A stretch of 64,000 nucleotides of DNA from Plecoglossus altivelis. Taxonomy: Eukaryota; Chordata; Actinopteri; Osmeriformes; Plecoglossidae. This document shows, piece after piece, positions 1 through 9,136 of the stretch. The notes below the pieces were generated by a model. It worked only from the letters and a program-made list of their open reading frames with translations, was not told where the DNA came from and searched no databases. Position 1 is the first letter of the stretch. Every line of letters begins with the position of its first letter. Location of the stretch: assembly GCA_036571765.1 (NCBI GenBank), contig BROE01000018.1:12254743-12318742 (forward strand), given 5' to 3'. Position numbers and translations under genes: made by a program.

Positions 1-229
1 ACTAGTGTGCCTCATTTTGACTTGTTTTAAGGACATTACATCAAAGTTGAATCAGCCTGTGGTGTGGTTTTCCACTTTAATTTTGAGTGTGACTCCAAAT
101 CCAGACCTCCATGGGTTGATCAATTGTATTTCCATTGGTAATTTGTGTGATTTTGTTGTCAGCACATTCAACTATGTAAAGTGTAAAGTATTTAATAAGA
201 TTATTTCATTAAGGATGTGTTGTTTGAGT

Positions 230-711
230 GTTCCCTTTATTTTCTTTGAGCAGTGTATTTCAAGCAGATCTCTGGTTACAAAATTAAATGGGAAGAATTG
301 CCACTTCACAAGTTTTCCAGACATATTTCCATTAAATATACCAGTGGTTCAAAACCTTAAATATTTGGGGGTATTTATACACCCCTCAGTTACAAGCATT
401 GTGTCAATTAATTTTAAGAAAACGATTAAGATGTAGCACCTCTCCTCTGTCATTCCATTCTCGTAGTTCAGTTTTTAAAATGAATGTTCTCCCACAAATG
501 AACTTTTTCAGCTTTATGTACCCTCTGGCACCATTCAGTGGTTATTGGAAATAATTACATGTTACAATTTCCTATTTTAAGTGGGAAAACAACTTCCAGC
601 CACCCAGAGATGTGAGTCTGATGGTGGACTGGACTTCCACTGGTACTATTGTTATTTGTGCTGCATCCTCTATCCATATGGTTGGATTCCACAAAATCTG
701 CATTTTTATAT
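230..711 (+). pseudogene. L1-type LINE reverse transcriptase remnant
   Basis: This is a decayed piece of the reverse transcriptase ORF of an L1-type non-LTR retrotransposon. The frame contains QNLKYLGVFIHPSV near 340-385. That matches the L1-family segment just after the RT fingers/palm, where the KYLG motif precedes an insertion. After the stop at 434-436 the reading continues as KMNVLPQMNFFSFMYPLAP (about 479-537), the conserved L1 stretch around K-M-N-V-L-P. Further on, a GGLDF-type motif is broken by stops. The endonuclease, catalytic FADD box and 3' tail are absent, so this is a truncated fossil. The assignment rests on motif recognition only; exact edges are uncertain, and it abuts the Tc1 relic to its right. 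Confidence 0.5.
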
Positions 712-789
712 CTTAAATATTACTAAGACCAATACAAATAAAGGATTTTTAGAAATGTTGGCCAACTGAAAAGTCTGAACATGAAAAGT

Positions 790-1560
790 TGGAGCATGTA
801 CAGCACTCAATTCTTAGTTGGAGCTCCTTTTGCCTGAATTACTGCAGCAATGCGGCGTGGCATGGAGTCGATCAGTCTGTGGCACTGCTCAAGTGTTATG
901 AGAGCCCAGGTTGCCCTTCAGCTCTTCTGCATTGTTGGTCTCGCATATTGCATCTTCCTCATCACAATACCCCATAGATTTATAACAGTGTTAAGTTCAG
1001 ATGAGCTTGCTGGCCAATTAAGAACATGGATACTATGGCCCTTAAACCAGGTACTAGTCCTGCCAAGACCTGTTGGAAAATGAAGTCTGCATCTCCATAA
1101 AGTTGGTCAGCAGCAGGAAGCATGAAGTGCTCCAAAACATCCTGGTATACGGCTGCAATGACCTTGGACCTCATAAAACACAGTGGTCCAACATCAGCAG
1201 ATGACATGGCACCCCAAACCATCACTGACTGTGAAAACGTTACACTGGACCTCAAGCAACGTGGCTTGTTTGCATCTCCTCTCTTCCTCCAGACTCTGGG
1301 ACCCTGATTTATAAAGGAAATTCATAACTTACTTTCATTGAAGAACATACCTTTGGACCACTTGGCAGCAAGCCCAGTCCTTTTTGTCTTTAGCCCAGGC
1401 GACACACTTCTGACGCTGTGTTGATCAAGAGTGGCTTGACAAGGAATGCGACAGCTGAAACCTATGTCTTGTATATGTCTGTGTGTAGTGGTTCTTGTAA
1501 CTCCAGCTGCAGTCCACTCTTTGTGAATATCCACCATATTTTTGAATGGGTTTGTTTCAC
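790..1560 (-). pseudogene. Tc1-like transposase pseudogene
   Basis: Tc1 transposases cut and paste the element through an N-terminal helix-turn-helix pair and a DDE catalytic core. Reading the minus strand, 1537 to 1322 gives the DNA-binding/linker part (VDIHKEWTAAGVTRTTTHR). From 1255 to 980 comes the catalytic part with VMVWGAMSSADVGPLCFM and DQLYGDADFIFQQ, the segment that leads to the second catalytic Asp. From 979 to 790 comes the C-terminal part, including MPRRIAAVIQAKGAP. The pieces lie in different frames. The expected D-L-A-P-A-H-type catalytic stretch after FQQ is altered to VLAGLVPG, so the enzyme is dead. The order and spacing match an ordinary roughly 340-residue Tc1 protein. Confidence 0.8.
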
Positions 1561-1911
1561 AATCCTCTCCAGGGTGCAGTTATCGCTATAATTTGTACAA
1601 GTTTTTCTACCACATATTTTCCATCCCTTCACCTCTCGTCATTTTCTTGGACACAGAGCTCTGTGAACAGCCACCCTCTTTTGCAATTACCTTTTGTGTC
1701 TTGCACTCCGTGTGCAAGGTGTCAATGGTTGTCTTTTGGACAACTGTCAAGTCAGCAGTCTTCCACATGATTGTGTAGCTTACAAAACTAAACTAAGAGA
1801 CCATTCATTTGCCATCGCAGGTGTTTTTAATTAGCCGATTATAGTGTGCCACCAGGTGTCTTTAATACTGAACCTTTTCTCAATGTTCTAATTTTCTGAA
1901 TTTTGGATTTT

Positions 1912-2689
1912 TGTTGATAAATCGTATCATGCATTTCATCATTGCTAGGTGCACATTCTCTACCATACGAAGTTTCATTTCAACACTGGGCCTAGGACTT
2001 AAGTGGACATGCATAGAACAAGGACTGGAGGATAACTAACACTTTGCAGAAGTCACGCTTAATCGCAGACGGAAGAACATTATATCCCTACCATGAAAAG
2101 CTATGCCCTAGTTTAACTGCTGACACAGTCATGAAACGTTATGCCCTAGCCTAAATGCTGACAAAACCTTCTACTCCAATAGACATGTCACGAGAAAATG
2201 CGACCCCTGCCCTAGCCCTGCATACGTGTCTTCATGAGACTTTATCAAAATCTGATCCTTGTCCAAGCCCTGCATATGTGTTCACACAAAACCTAAAAGA
2301 TGCTGAACACAGAATGATTATTGTTCACCCAGTTAAGGACTCACCCCACCTGGAGGAAGAAGGAGGATCCGTGAACCAAGAGGGAAGGACATCCCTGTGC
2401 TCCAATGAGGCTCTCAGAAAGTCTAAATCAGGGACCACCTCCAACAATAGTCGACCAATCAAAAATGCCCTTAAGGACTGTTTAAAAACTGTTTTCAACT
2501 CTGCTCTGGACCCCACGCTTGTCTGGTCTGCTCATTTGTTGTGATCAGACTGTTTGGGTCCATGCATGTATAGCTGGACAACTTAAACTCTTGTTGCGAA
2601 AGCTGAATAAATATAATTTGTTGATTCTCGTAGTGCTCCGAGTTTTAACTTAGGCCGCCGTACTCCACTGGTGTTTTCTACCTCCAACA
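1912..2689 (+). mobile_element. Solo LTR (778 bp) with 5-bp target duplication
   Basis: The segment begins TGTTG and ends CAACA, a short perfect inverted repeat with the TG...CA ends of a retroviral-type LTR. The 5-bp sequence ATTTT stands on both sides (1907-1911 and 2690-2694). On either side the Tc1 element resumes, so the boundaries are secure. An AATAAA signal lies near 2606, which puts the LTR in plus orientation. Near its left end a roughly 45-bp motif with TTATGCCCTAG-like sequence is repeated. No internal gag or pol region is present, so the provirus was reduced to one LTR, presumably by LTR-LTR recombination. A second, 5'-truncated copy of the same LTR lies inverted at 33888-34490. 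Confidence 0.8.
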
Positions 2690-3120
2690 ATTTTCATTAG
2701 TTGTCAGTTACAATCATCAAAAGCAAAAAAAACATCATAACAAATATATCAATCTGCATGTAATGAATGAATATAATATATAAGTTTCACTTTTGGAATG
2801 GATTTAATGAAATAAATCAACTTTTTGATGATATTCTAATTGTATGACCAGCACGTGTATTTCCTCCAGGCTCCATCATTTATTCAGTCCTCAACACTAA
2901 CAGTTCTGGATAGTCACAAGATAATTTAACACATACCATTCAGATGTATAGTTCTGTGGTTGCCTTTTTCTTGAAGAGAATACAGTAAGTTGACTCTTGA
3001 CCAACTGTTTCGAAATTTCTACCCTTGTGGTAAGAACTATCACCATACTTTTCAAAAACTACAGGGGCATCTACGCCAACTCTTCTGTCACAAACCAGCA
3101 AATGTTCAAAGACACTCACC

Positions 3121-3395
3121 TGTCACAGAGATGAACTCCATGATTCCCTCCTCTGGCCATCGGCGGAAACCATCTCCCTAATACTGACAAACACACTACA
3201 TTTAACATCAGCACTGTACCTTGGACTAATCACCACACCCAGCTGAAGCTCATTAACCGTAAAATTCAAGATTCACCTTTGTGAAGTCTTGTATTGCCAG
3301 GATGTACATTTCTTAGCTATTTCTTGTGTTGACTGCCTGTTGTACTACACTTTCTTTTAATAAAAGCCTGCAAATGGGTCCAAGCCTGAGTGACG
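3121..3395 (+). repeat. 5' LTR remnant of the Gypsy element
   Basis: The segment starts with TGTCA and contains a block also found at the start of the 3' LTR (6036 onward), differing mainly by small substitutions. An AATAAA-type signal lies at about 3359 near the end of the segment. The gag-like reading begins shortly after. The right edge is approximate because the 3' LTR copy is truncated and no clear primer-binding site was recognised. Confidence 0.6.
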
Positions 3396-3415
3396 AATCA
3401 TTACAGAAGCCATTA

Positions 3416-4232
3416 CAAGATCCAGCAGCTTTCTCTCACCTGTGTGCGACTATGTCAGCCCAAGCCACTCAGCTTGCTGTACATCAGCCAGCATCAGTTC
3501 AATCGCCTCATGTCACTCACTGAGGAACTGGCGAAAGCGCTACAAGGTCTCCAAACACCTGCTCCAGCAGCGCCATCACCCGCCGAGGCTGGCGTTGACT
3601 AGGCGGTGGCGAGAATCCACGCCTCTCACTTCCAGAAAAATTAGACAGCAATCCCATTCTTCATTAGTCTGCAGCCTGCCTTGTACACCACTGAAGTAGG
3701 AAATATTGCTTTGGAGTTGATTACCGCTGTTTGGAGAGATGGTGAGGCAGTTTTTCCCTTGTTTGAGTACTTTATGGAGATATTTAGAGAGGTCTTTGAC
3801 TATCCCAGTGACGAAAAAGGGGTCTATGATCATTTAATGGAGCTTACCCTGGGGCGTAGAACAGCGGCTGAATATGCTCTTGCCTTCTGCATGCTTACTG
3901 CACAAACTAACTGGGTGAGTGTCGCACATAAAGTATGTTTTCAAAGAGGATTGTCTCATGAATTACAAACAGAGCTCGACTGCCATGGCGAGGGCTAGAG
4001 CTTGGACTAATTCCTTGAACTTACCATTCAAATTGAAAATGCGTCATAAACGCAATGTTCGTTCCTCTCTTCCCGTGGACCCAGAGCATTTAGAACCCAA
4101 GCAAATTAATTCCTACCATTTATCTGAAGAGGAGAGAAGTCTGTTTGTACGTTTTCATCCTAAAAACTCATGGTCGGTTAGTGATGCCAACCCTTATTAC
4201 AGCACTGACGTGCGTGTCTGTACCATTACTGT
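3416..4232 (+). pseudogene. Gypsy gag pseudogene
   Basis: This is the capsid-precursor region of a Ty3/Gypsy element. Near 3418 the reading runs DPAAFSHLCATMSAQATQL, then RLMSLTEELAKALQGLQTP, in the style of the N-terminal coiled part of fish Gypsy Gag. The presumed start codon before D-P-A is changed to AGA. The capsid domain follows at 3720-3998, ending with GRRTAAEYALAFCMLTAQTN and a short stop-terminated tail. A second frame (3999-4232) holds the region where a zinc knuckle would be expected, but no CCHC motif survives. There are at least two frame changes. The LINE fragment at 4234 interrupts it before the protease. Confidence 0.65.
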
Positions 4233-4233
4233 T

Positions 4234-4735
4234 GACTGATCAACAGTTTCCGACTGATCAACAGTTTCTTGACTGATCAACAGTTTCTGACTGATCAACA
4301 GTTTCTTCCCCCAGGCTGTGAGAGCCCTGAACTCATCCGGGCCTCTATGACTACTGACACAATAACTAAGACTACCAGAAAACTGGCACTAGTCACTCAC
4401 CCACTGCACTTTTCATACGCACTGCCGTGTGTACACAAACTGCACTAAAGACTCTGTAATAATATGTATCTATTCTTCGCACATGTACAATACTCTATGC
4501 ACATGCACATCGGTAAGTATTCGTACAGTTTGTATAGTTTGTATCCTGTTTAGTTTATGTAAAGGAGAAATGTTATATTTATTTTAAATTGTTTGTTGTT
4601 AAACTGTACTGTTAAATGTCTGTACTTATGTAGCACCGTGGCTCTGTGAGACACGACATTTCGTTCCACTGTATGCACATGCATGTAGCGGAATGACAAT
4701 AAAGCACAACTTGAACTTGAACTTGAACTTGATTA
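4234..4735 (+). mobile_element. 5'-truncated L2-type LINE 3' end inserted in the Gypsy element
   Basis: This is the 3' terminus of the same LINE family seen at 43277-44548. It holds the last codons of the reverse transcriptase ORF (read as LINSFFPQAVRALNSSGPL), the 3' untranslated region, an AATAAA signal near 4700 and a tail of TTGAAC units ending at about 4733. The Gypsy protease frame resumes just after. Four tandem copies of an 18-19 bp unit (starting at 4234, 4252, 4271 and 4289) form the 5' junction. The unit is the first LINE sequence itself, so the insertion began with a repeated stutter. Confidence 0.75.
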
Positions 4736-4914
4736 CACTGCTGTTCAATGACCAATGTCTAACTATTTCTGCAGTAATGGATTCAGGGGCAAGTGTTGAT
4801 CAACAAAATCACATTCCGTTAATTGAATGCTCTTCTCTCACAGTGGAAGCAATAGATGGCTGGCCGCTGGGCTCCAAACGTGTTAATGCTATCTCACAAC
4901 AACTCACCATGTAA
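4736..4914 (+). pseudogene. Gypsy aspartic protease fragment
   Basis: Retroelement aspartic proteases process the Gag-Pol polyprotein. The frame after the LINE insert reads NDQCLTISAVMDSGASVDQ, with the D-S-G-A active-site loop of the retropepsin fold, followed by AIDGWPLGS, a common Gypsy protease segment. The frame stops at 4914. The flap and C-terminal half are not recognisable. It belongs to the same degenerate element as the gag relic upstream and the reverse-transcriptase start downstream. Confidence 0.7.
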
Positions 4915-5171
4915 ACCGGTCTGTTTCATACTGAGACCATTCAAATCCACATCCTACCCACTTGCACTTACTCCATCATCCAGGTCTGCCCTGGCTTCGC
5001 ACCCACAACCCCCAAATCTACTGGAGAGGGTCAAATCACACACTGGAATGAACCCTGTCAAACTAAATGCCTGTCTGACTCATCTCCTTACCAGTCTGAG
5101 CGATCCAGGCTGCTGATCCCACTCCAGGCCTTAACCTACCCAGCGAAAACAGAGACCCAGCCATAGTCTTC

Positions 5172-5990
5172 AGCAAGGTGCGCACTTCTCAATCTCCTCA
5201 CCGAACTTATGACTGTGCCATTGACCTTGTTCCAGAAACCACTCCAGCCAAAAGTTGTATATATCCTCTGTCACAACCTAAGCCAGAGGCCATGAGGAAA
5301 TACATTCAAGAGGAGATGGCTAAAGGCTTCATCCGGCCGTCTAACTCTCCCACCTCAGAGGGATTCTTCGTGAGCCAGAAGGATGATGGTTTCCGCCCCT
5401 GCATTGATTACTGAGGTCTCACCTCTGGCTGTCATCCACAGTCCAACAGCCAAATTGAATGCCTAAACCAAGAACTCACCCGTTTCTTCCGCTCATACTG
5501 CAACCGCTACCAAAACTTCTGGTCCCAATACCTACTGTGTGGTGAGTATGCTAAAAACCCGATCCGAAAGCCAGCAACCCGACTTGCGTCTCAAGCTCCC
5601 CTGCAAAAAGTTAAGCACAATGTACATTGGTCCATTACAAATCACACCAGTATCCTTCCGTCTTGCCTTACCTTGTCCCTTTCATTTCCCTCCCACTTTC
5701 CATGTCTCACTGCTCAAGCCCGCTGATGGTCCCAGCGAGGAGGGGGAGGAGGTGTACGGTGACCAGGGCCCCCTACCCATCATGATAGAAGGCAAGGAGG
5801 CTTATCGGGTCTGTGAACTGCTGGAACAGCAAGGTGCCAAGGAAGAGTTCTTCAATATCTGGTCAAATGGGAGGGGTATGGTCCAGAGAAGCGCTCGTGG
5901 GTACGCGGATGATATCCTAGACCCCTAGCTTGTGGAGGAATTTCACCAAAGTCACCCTGAGAGGCCAGCCCCTCGACCACACGGGAGACC
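5172..5990 (+). pseudogene. Gypsy pol remnant: RT start fused to integrase C-terminus and chromodomain
   Basis: The first part (5172-5413) holds the N-terminal reverse-transcriptase sequence: YPLSQPKPEAMRKYIQEEM, then GFIRPSNSPTSEGFFVSQK and RPCIDY, the usual lead-in to the RT palm. At 5413 the reading jumps directly to GLTSGCHPQSNSQIE and LNQELTRFF, the end of the integrase core. A deletion therefore removed the RT catalytic box, RNase H and most of integrase. Downstream, LRLKLPCKKLSTMYIGPLQI and FPPTFHVSLLKPA mark the integrase C-terminal domain. GKEAYRVCELLEQQ to about ADDILDP is a chromodomain-like module, which in chromoviruses guides integration to heterochromatin. Stops and frame shifts are present throughout. 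Confidence 0.75.
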
Positions 5991-6035
5991 TCAATTATCT
6001 CCATGCACCAGGAGGCGCTCGCAGAATGGAGGTTC

Positions 6036-6135
6036 TGTCAGAGTTCGAACTCCATGATTCCCTCCTCAGCCCATTGGAGGGAACCCTCTCCCAACTATTG
6101 ACATGCACGCTACAAACACTAGGGGGTGCATGCTG
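6036..6135 (+). repeat. Partial 3' LTR of the Gypsy element
   Basis: It begins TGTCA like the 5' LTR at 3121, and the first 80 or so bases align with it, including one identical 20-base block. The copy is cut off at about 6135, so no right-hand target duplication can be read. The following 283 bases up to 6418 hold nothing recognised. Confidence 0.6.
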
Positions 6136-6473
6136 AAAAAAGTTTGTGAACTACTGATTTAAGTCAAATAATGACGTTACTTATGCCAATTGTTAAGCCG
6201 ACATCCCTCTTTACCAGTTGCAGCTTGTGTTTTCCTCTTGAAAACGGTTTGGCAAAGGTTTGGCACATTTGGCAGTATCTTCCTCCAGTGCTTTTTTTCT
6301 TTTCAACCTGGATTTTTCAGCCCCTTCTAACCTCTTTCTCTCATCCATCCTCCCTGAAGTTTATCGTTACAGCCCAACAATTGGTAGCCTACATGAGAAA
6401 ACGTTTTGGAAAAAAGACGAGAAGGGTCTGGCTGTAGACTTGCACTTGAAATGTCAGACTTGCACTGTCAGAC

Positions 6474-8112
6474 CATAGACATAGTATACTGTGCGTAGAC
6501 GCCTCATGACGTGCTGGAGCGCGTCCTGCGTCGCTGCCATATTAGTTGGGTCTCTCCACTCAACGCTAGCACCAGAGTCAATTGGAGACAACGGAGAGCG
6601 AGCAATTATGTCCATATTTTGTGCAGTTTACGGTTGCAATAACTGACGCAGTATTGATACCAGATCATATGGGATTACATTTCACAAGTAAGATTAAACA
6701 ATGATTTAGGTTATTTTACCATTTATACAAATTATGTAATCTCTTTCAGAGGCAATGGGAAGTTGCTATAAGATGGGAGGGTTTTGTTGTGACTGAGTCG
6801 TCAAAGCTCTGTAGTGAGCACTTCAAGCCTGATGATTTTGACAGGATGGGTCAGATTGTCAGACTTACAGATGGTGCGACCCCATCCATATTCAACTTCC
6901 CACGTCAACTCCAAAGAGTAGTTGTATTTTACTCTACATGCTAACATAGATGTCTATAATTCATATGTAAAATGTATGAATATCTAACGGTAAAACCGTC
7001 ACATATTTAGATATTGAGATATTTCTGCATGTATAGAAATGAGTGATGTATTGTGTATTAAAATACACTGTGAGATACTAAAACCTTTTCAAGTGTTTTT
7101 AATGAAGTTGTTTTAAGTATTATGTTTATTATGTTTTAGCCTGTAGTGACAAGGAACACAAAAACTTCTAGGAAAGCTGAAGAGAGCCTACCAGTGGACC
7201 TTTCTCAGCATTTTCCTGAAAGTAATGATGTGAGCCCAATGATGTGAGTATTTGTAGCCTATTTGATATGTCCCATACAACTCTGAGCATTATGGTTGTG
7301 GTCTTATCAAAATCGCTCCCTTGCTTTCTGCAACTCTTCTCAGAAATACACATATACTTTTATATGTGTATGAGTATATGGTATAAATAAATACACACCT
7401 TCTCTCACTGACATTCTCTAATACACGCACCCTTTCTCTCTTTCCCATACTCAGGGGGCTGGCAGTGATATTACGGGTAAGAAATTAGAAATGTGTGCCT
7501 GCACATACAGTACAGTTGAAAAGTTTGGAACCACTAAGATTTTTTATGTTTATAAAAGAAGTTTCGTCTGCTCACCAATACTACATTTATTTAATTAATA
7601 ATACAGTAAAAAAAACCTGTAATATTGTGAAATGTTATAACTTTAAAATTATTATTAAAAAAAATATATGGAAGCTTGTGTGAGTGTGTTTGTGTGTGTG
7701 AGTGTTAATGTGTGTGTGAGAGAAAAATAAATTAAATTGAACAATGAAACTGGTTTCTTTATTAAAATATTAAATTCATTCATTTATACATTTATCAATA
7801 TGCCATAGCCTACCATATGTCTTTGTTAAAGGGCGTAATACAAAGTCTTTCAACATGAAAGCAGAATTTTTCAATGTGTGACAGCGTCCTGTATCATAAC
7901 TAAGTCTCTGCCGTTTGTAACAAACCAAACCGTGTGAAAATCCGGTAAAAAACTTGGGGTGTTATGATTATTGTAGTTGAGGATACATCTTCCTCAGTAG
8001 AAATAAATGCGGGGGGCGGCGCATAGGGAACCCATCCAAGATGACGCCGCGCTGATACGTCCGCTCCAATAGGCAGCGTCAGTCTATGAGGCGTCTACTT
8101 ATATTATGTCTG
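6474..8112 (+). mobile_element. THAP-domain DNA transposon nested in the KDZ left TIR
   Basis: The element is flanked by a perfect 8-bp direct repeat TGTCAGAC (6466-6473 and 8113-8120). Its ends are imperfect inverted repeats: CATAGACATAGTATA on the left and CAGACATAATATA read inward from the right. GTAGACGCCTCAT also occurs in inverse orientation near both ends. The uninterrupted sequence TGCACTGTCAGACTTGCA survives in the opposite KDZ inverted repeat, proving the insertion point. It carries THAP-coding exons in its left half only. THAP plus 8-bp duplications fits P-element-like transposons, but hAT elements also make 8-bp duplications, so the superfamily is left open. Confidence 0.75.
6608..7243 (+). 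pseudogene. THAP zinc-finger domain gene fragment, three exons
   Basis: THAP domains are C2CH zinc-dependent DNA-binding modules found in P-element transposases and many vertebrate regulators. Exon 1 (6608-6687) reads MSIFCAVYGCNN, a stop (TGA where Arg is expected), then SYGITFHK, with the first Cys pair C-x4-C, and ends at a GTAAG donor. Exon 2 (6750-6917, after a TTTCAG acceptor) reads RQWEVAIRWEGFV, then KLCSEHFKPDDFDRMGQ with the second pair C-x2-H, and ends in IFNFPRQLQR. Exon 3 (7140-7243) has no known domain and ends at a GTGAGT donor. Exon phases 1-2 no longer match. No catalytic domain follows within the element, so this is a DNA-binding remnant only. Confidence 0.75.
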
Positions 8113-8120
8113 TGTCAGAC

Positions 8121-8203
8121 TTGCACTCTTAGACACCTGCACTTCCACTGCAAGTGACGTCAATTGCAGTCGACAACTGCAGTCTCCACGTCACTTGCAA
8201 TCG
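8121..8203. repeat. Subterminal palindrome of the KDZ element
   Basis: TGCAAGTGACGT at 8149-8160 is the exact reverse complement of ACGTCACTTGCA at 8188-8199. The 27-bp spacer holds a smaller inverted pair (TTGCAGT/ACTGCA). The same GCAAGTGACGTCA motif occurs in the right terminal repeat near 15680, so these are probably shared subterminal recognition sites. A cruciform or transposase-binding role is inference. Confidence 0.6.
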
Positions 8204-9136
8204 ACACAAATAAACCGGAAATAAGTTTCCAGCCGTTCGTTCGTGTTGCCAATGAAGACGATTTAAAGTACTTTAGTTCCATAACGAGACATAAACTTTT
8301 CCTCCCGAAAGTTATTTTTTGCTGCTTGTTTATTGTATGATTATAATGTTGTAACTTTACTTTGCCATTAAAGTAAGCTGCGACCTTTTAACATTTATAC
8401 CAGCAAAGATAATCATTATCAAAGATAAAAGAGAACTAAAAGGTTTAAATAGCAACACAAAATTATCCTCCAAAATAAAAATAAAAAAACAAAAAAATTG
8501 ATTGATGCAATTTTTTTTCTTTTTTTTTTTACTGTCACAAGGAGGCAGTCTATTTACAACTACTGTTTTAACCATTTTTATTATTGGATAAACTGACAGT
8601 AGTTTTATAAAATAGTACAATATAAAAATGAATAAAACTTTAGAACGCTTCCATAAAATAAAAACAGAAGAAATGCAAAAAGGCACAGTATGCATTTTCT
8701 TTTGTTTCTGAAAAGAAGCACATTATGGATTTTCTTTTGATTCAGTTTGACAGAATACTTTCAGATGCATGACATCAACTACATGTTCAAGGAACAAAAT
8801 CATGTCCTCCTCAGTAAAAAATAAAGCAGAAAGGTTCCTGAGCATCAATTCTCTCCTCTGAAAATTGAGCGTTCTGTAATTTTTCCATGGCCTCGTCAAC
8901 ATTTTCATCCTCCATACAGAGTACTTTGGGCAGCTGAACAGAACCAAGCAGCACACTTGACTGTTCCTAACACCACTTGCTGGCTTCCTTTAAATCTCTC
9001 ATATATTGGTTCTGTAAAATAACACAAAGAACAAGGGAGATACCATTGTAAGAAACCAAAAGCATTAATTCAGAATTGTTCAAAAAACAAAAACAGTTAT
9101 TTGACTTTGTTGCTAATTCTGTAACAAAACAGTGTA

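Larger units (their letters stand above)
712..2859 (-). mobile_element. Tc1/mariner DNA transposon, decayed, split by a solo LTR
   Basis: This is a long Tc1-like element read on the minus strand. Its right terminal region (2690-2859) and the segment at about 1560-1907 flank an inserted LTR at 1912-2689, so the element was intact across that point before the LTR arrived. The transposase remnant occupies about 790-1560. The left side continues to about 712 in the 3' untranslated part of the element, where the terminal repeat appears lost. The right end falls near a TA dinucleotide, as expected for Tc1 insertion. Assignment is from recognisable Tc1 transposase motifs and from the familiar non-coding ends of this fish Tc1 family. 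Confidence 0.75.
3121..6135 (+). mobile_element. Ty3/Gypsy LTR retrotransposon (chromodomain type), internally deleted
   Basis: This is a plus-strand Gypsy element whose parts appear in canonical order: 5' LTR remnant (3121-3395), gag (3416-4232), protease (from 4736), start of reverse transcriptase (5172-5413), integrase C-terminus and chromodomain (5414-5990), and a partial 3' LTR (6036-6135). The two LTR starts share TGTCA and an identical 20-base stretch (3134-3153 and 6050-6069). Most of reverse transcriptase, RNase H and the integrase core is missing, and a LINE tail is inserted between gag and protease. At about 3.0 kb including that insert it is well short of an intact 5-6 kb relative. 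The element cannot be autonomous. Confidence 0.8.

Noticed and set aside
2155..2544. 129-codon plus-strand frame
   Set aside because: It lies wholly inside the LTR, has no gag- or pol-like motif, and its counterpart in the inverted LTR copy (33991-34206) is frameshifted.
4234..4306. Possible CRISPR-like or iteron array
   Set aside because: Units are contiguous, without spacers, and derive from the LINE coding sequence.
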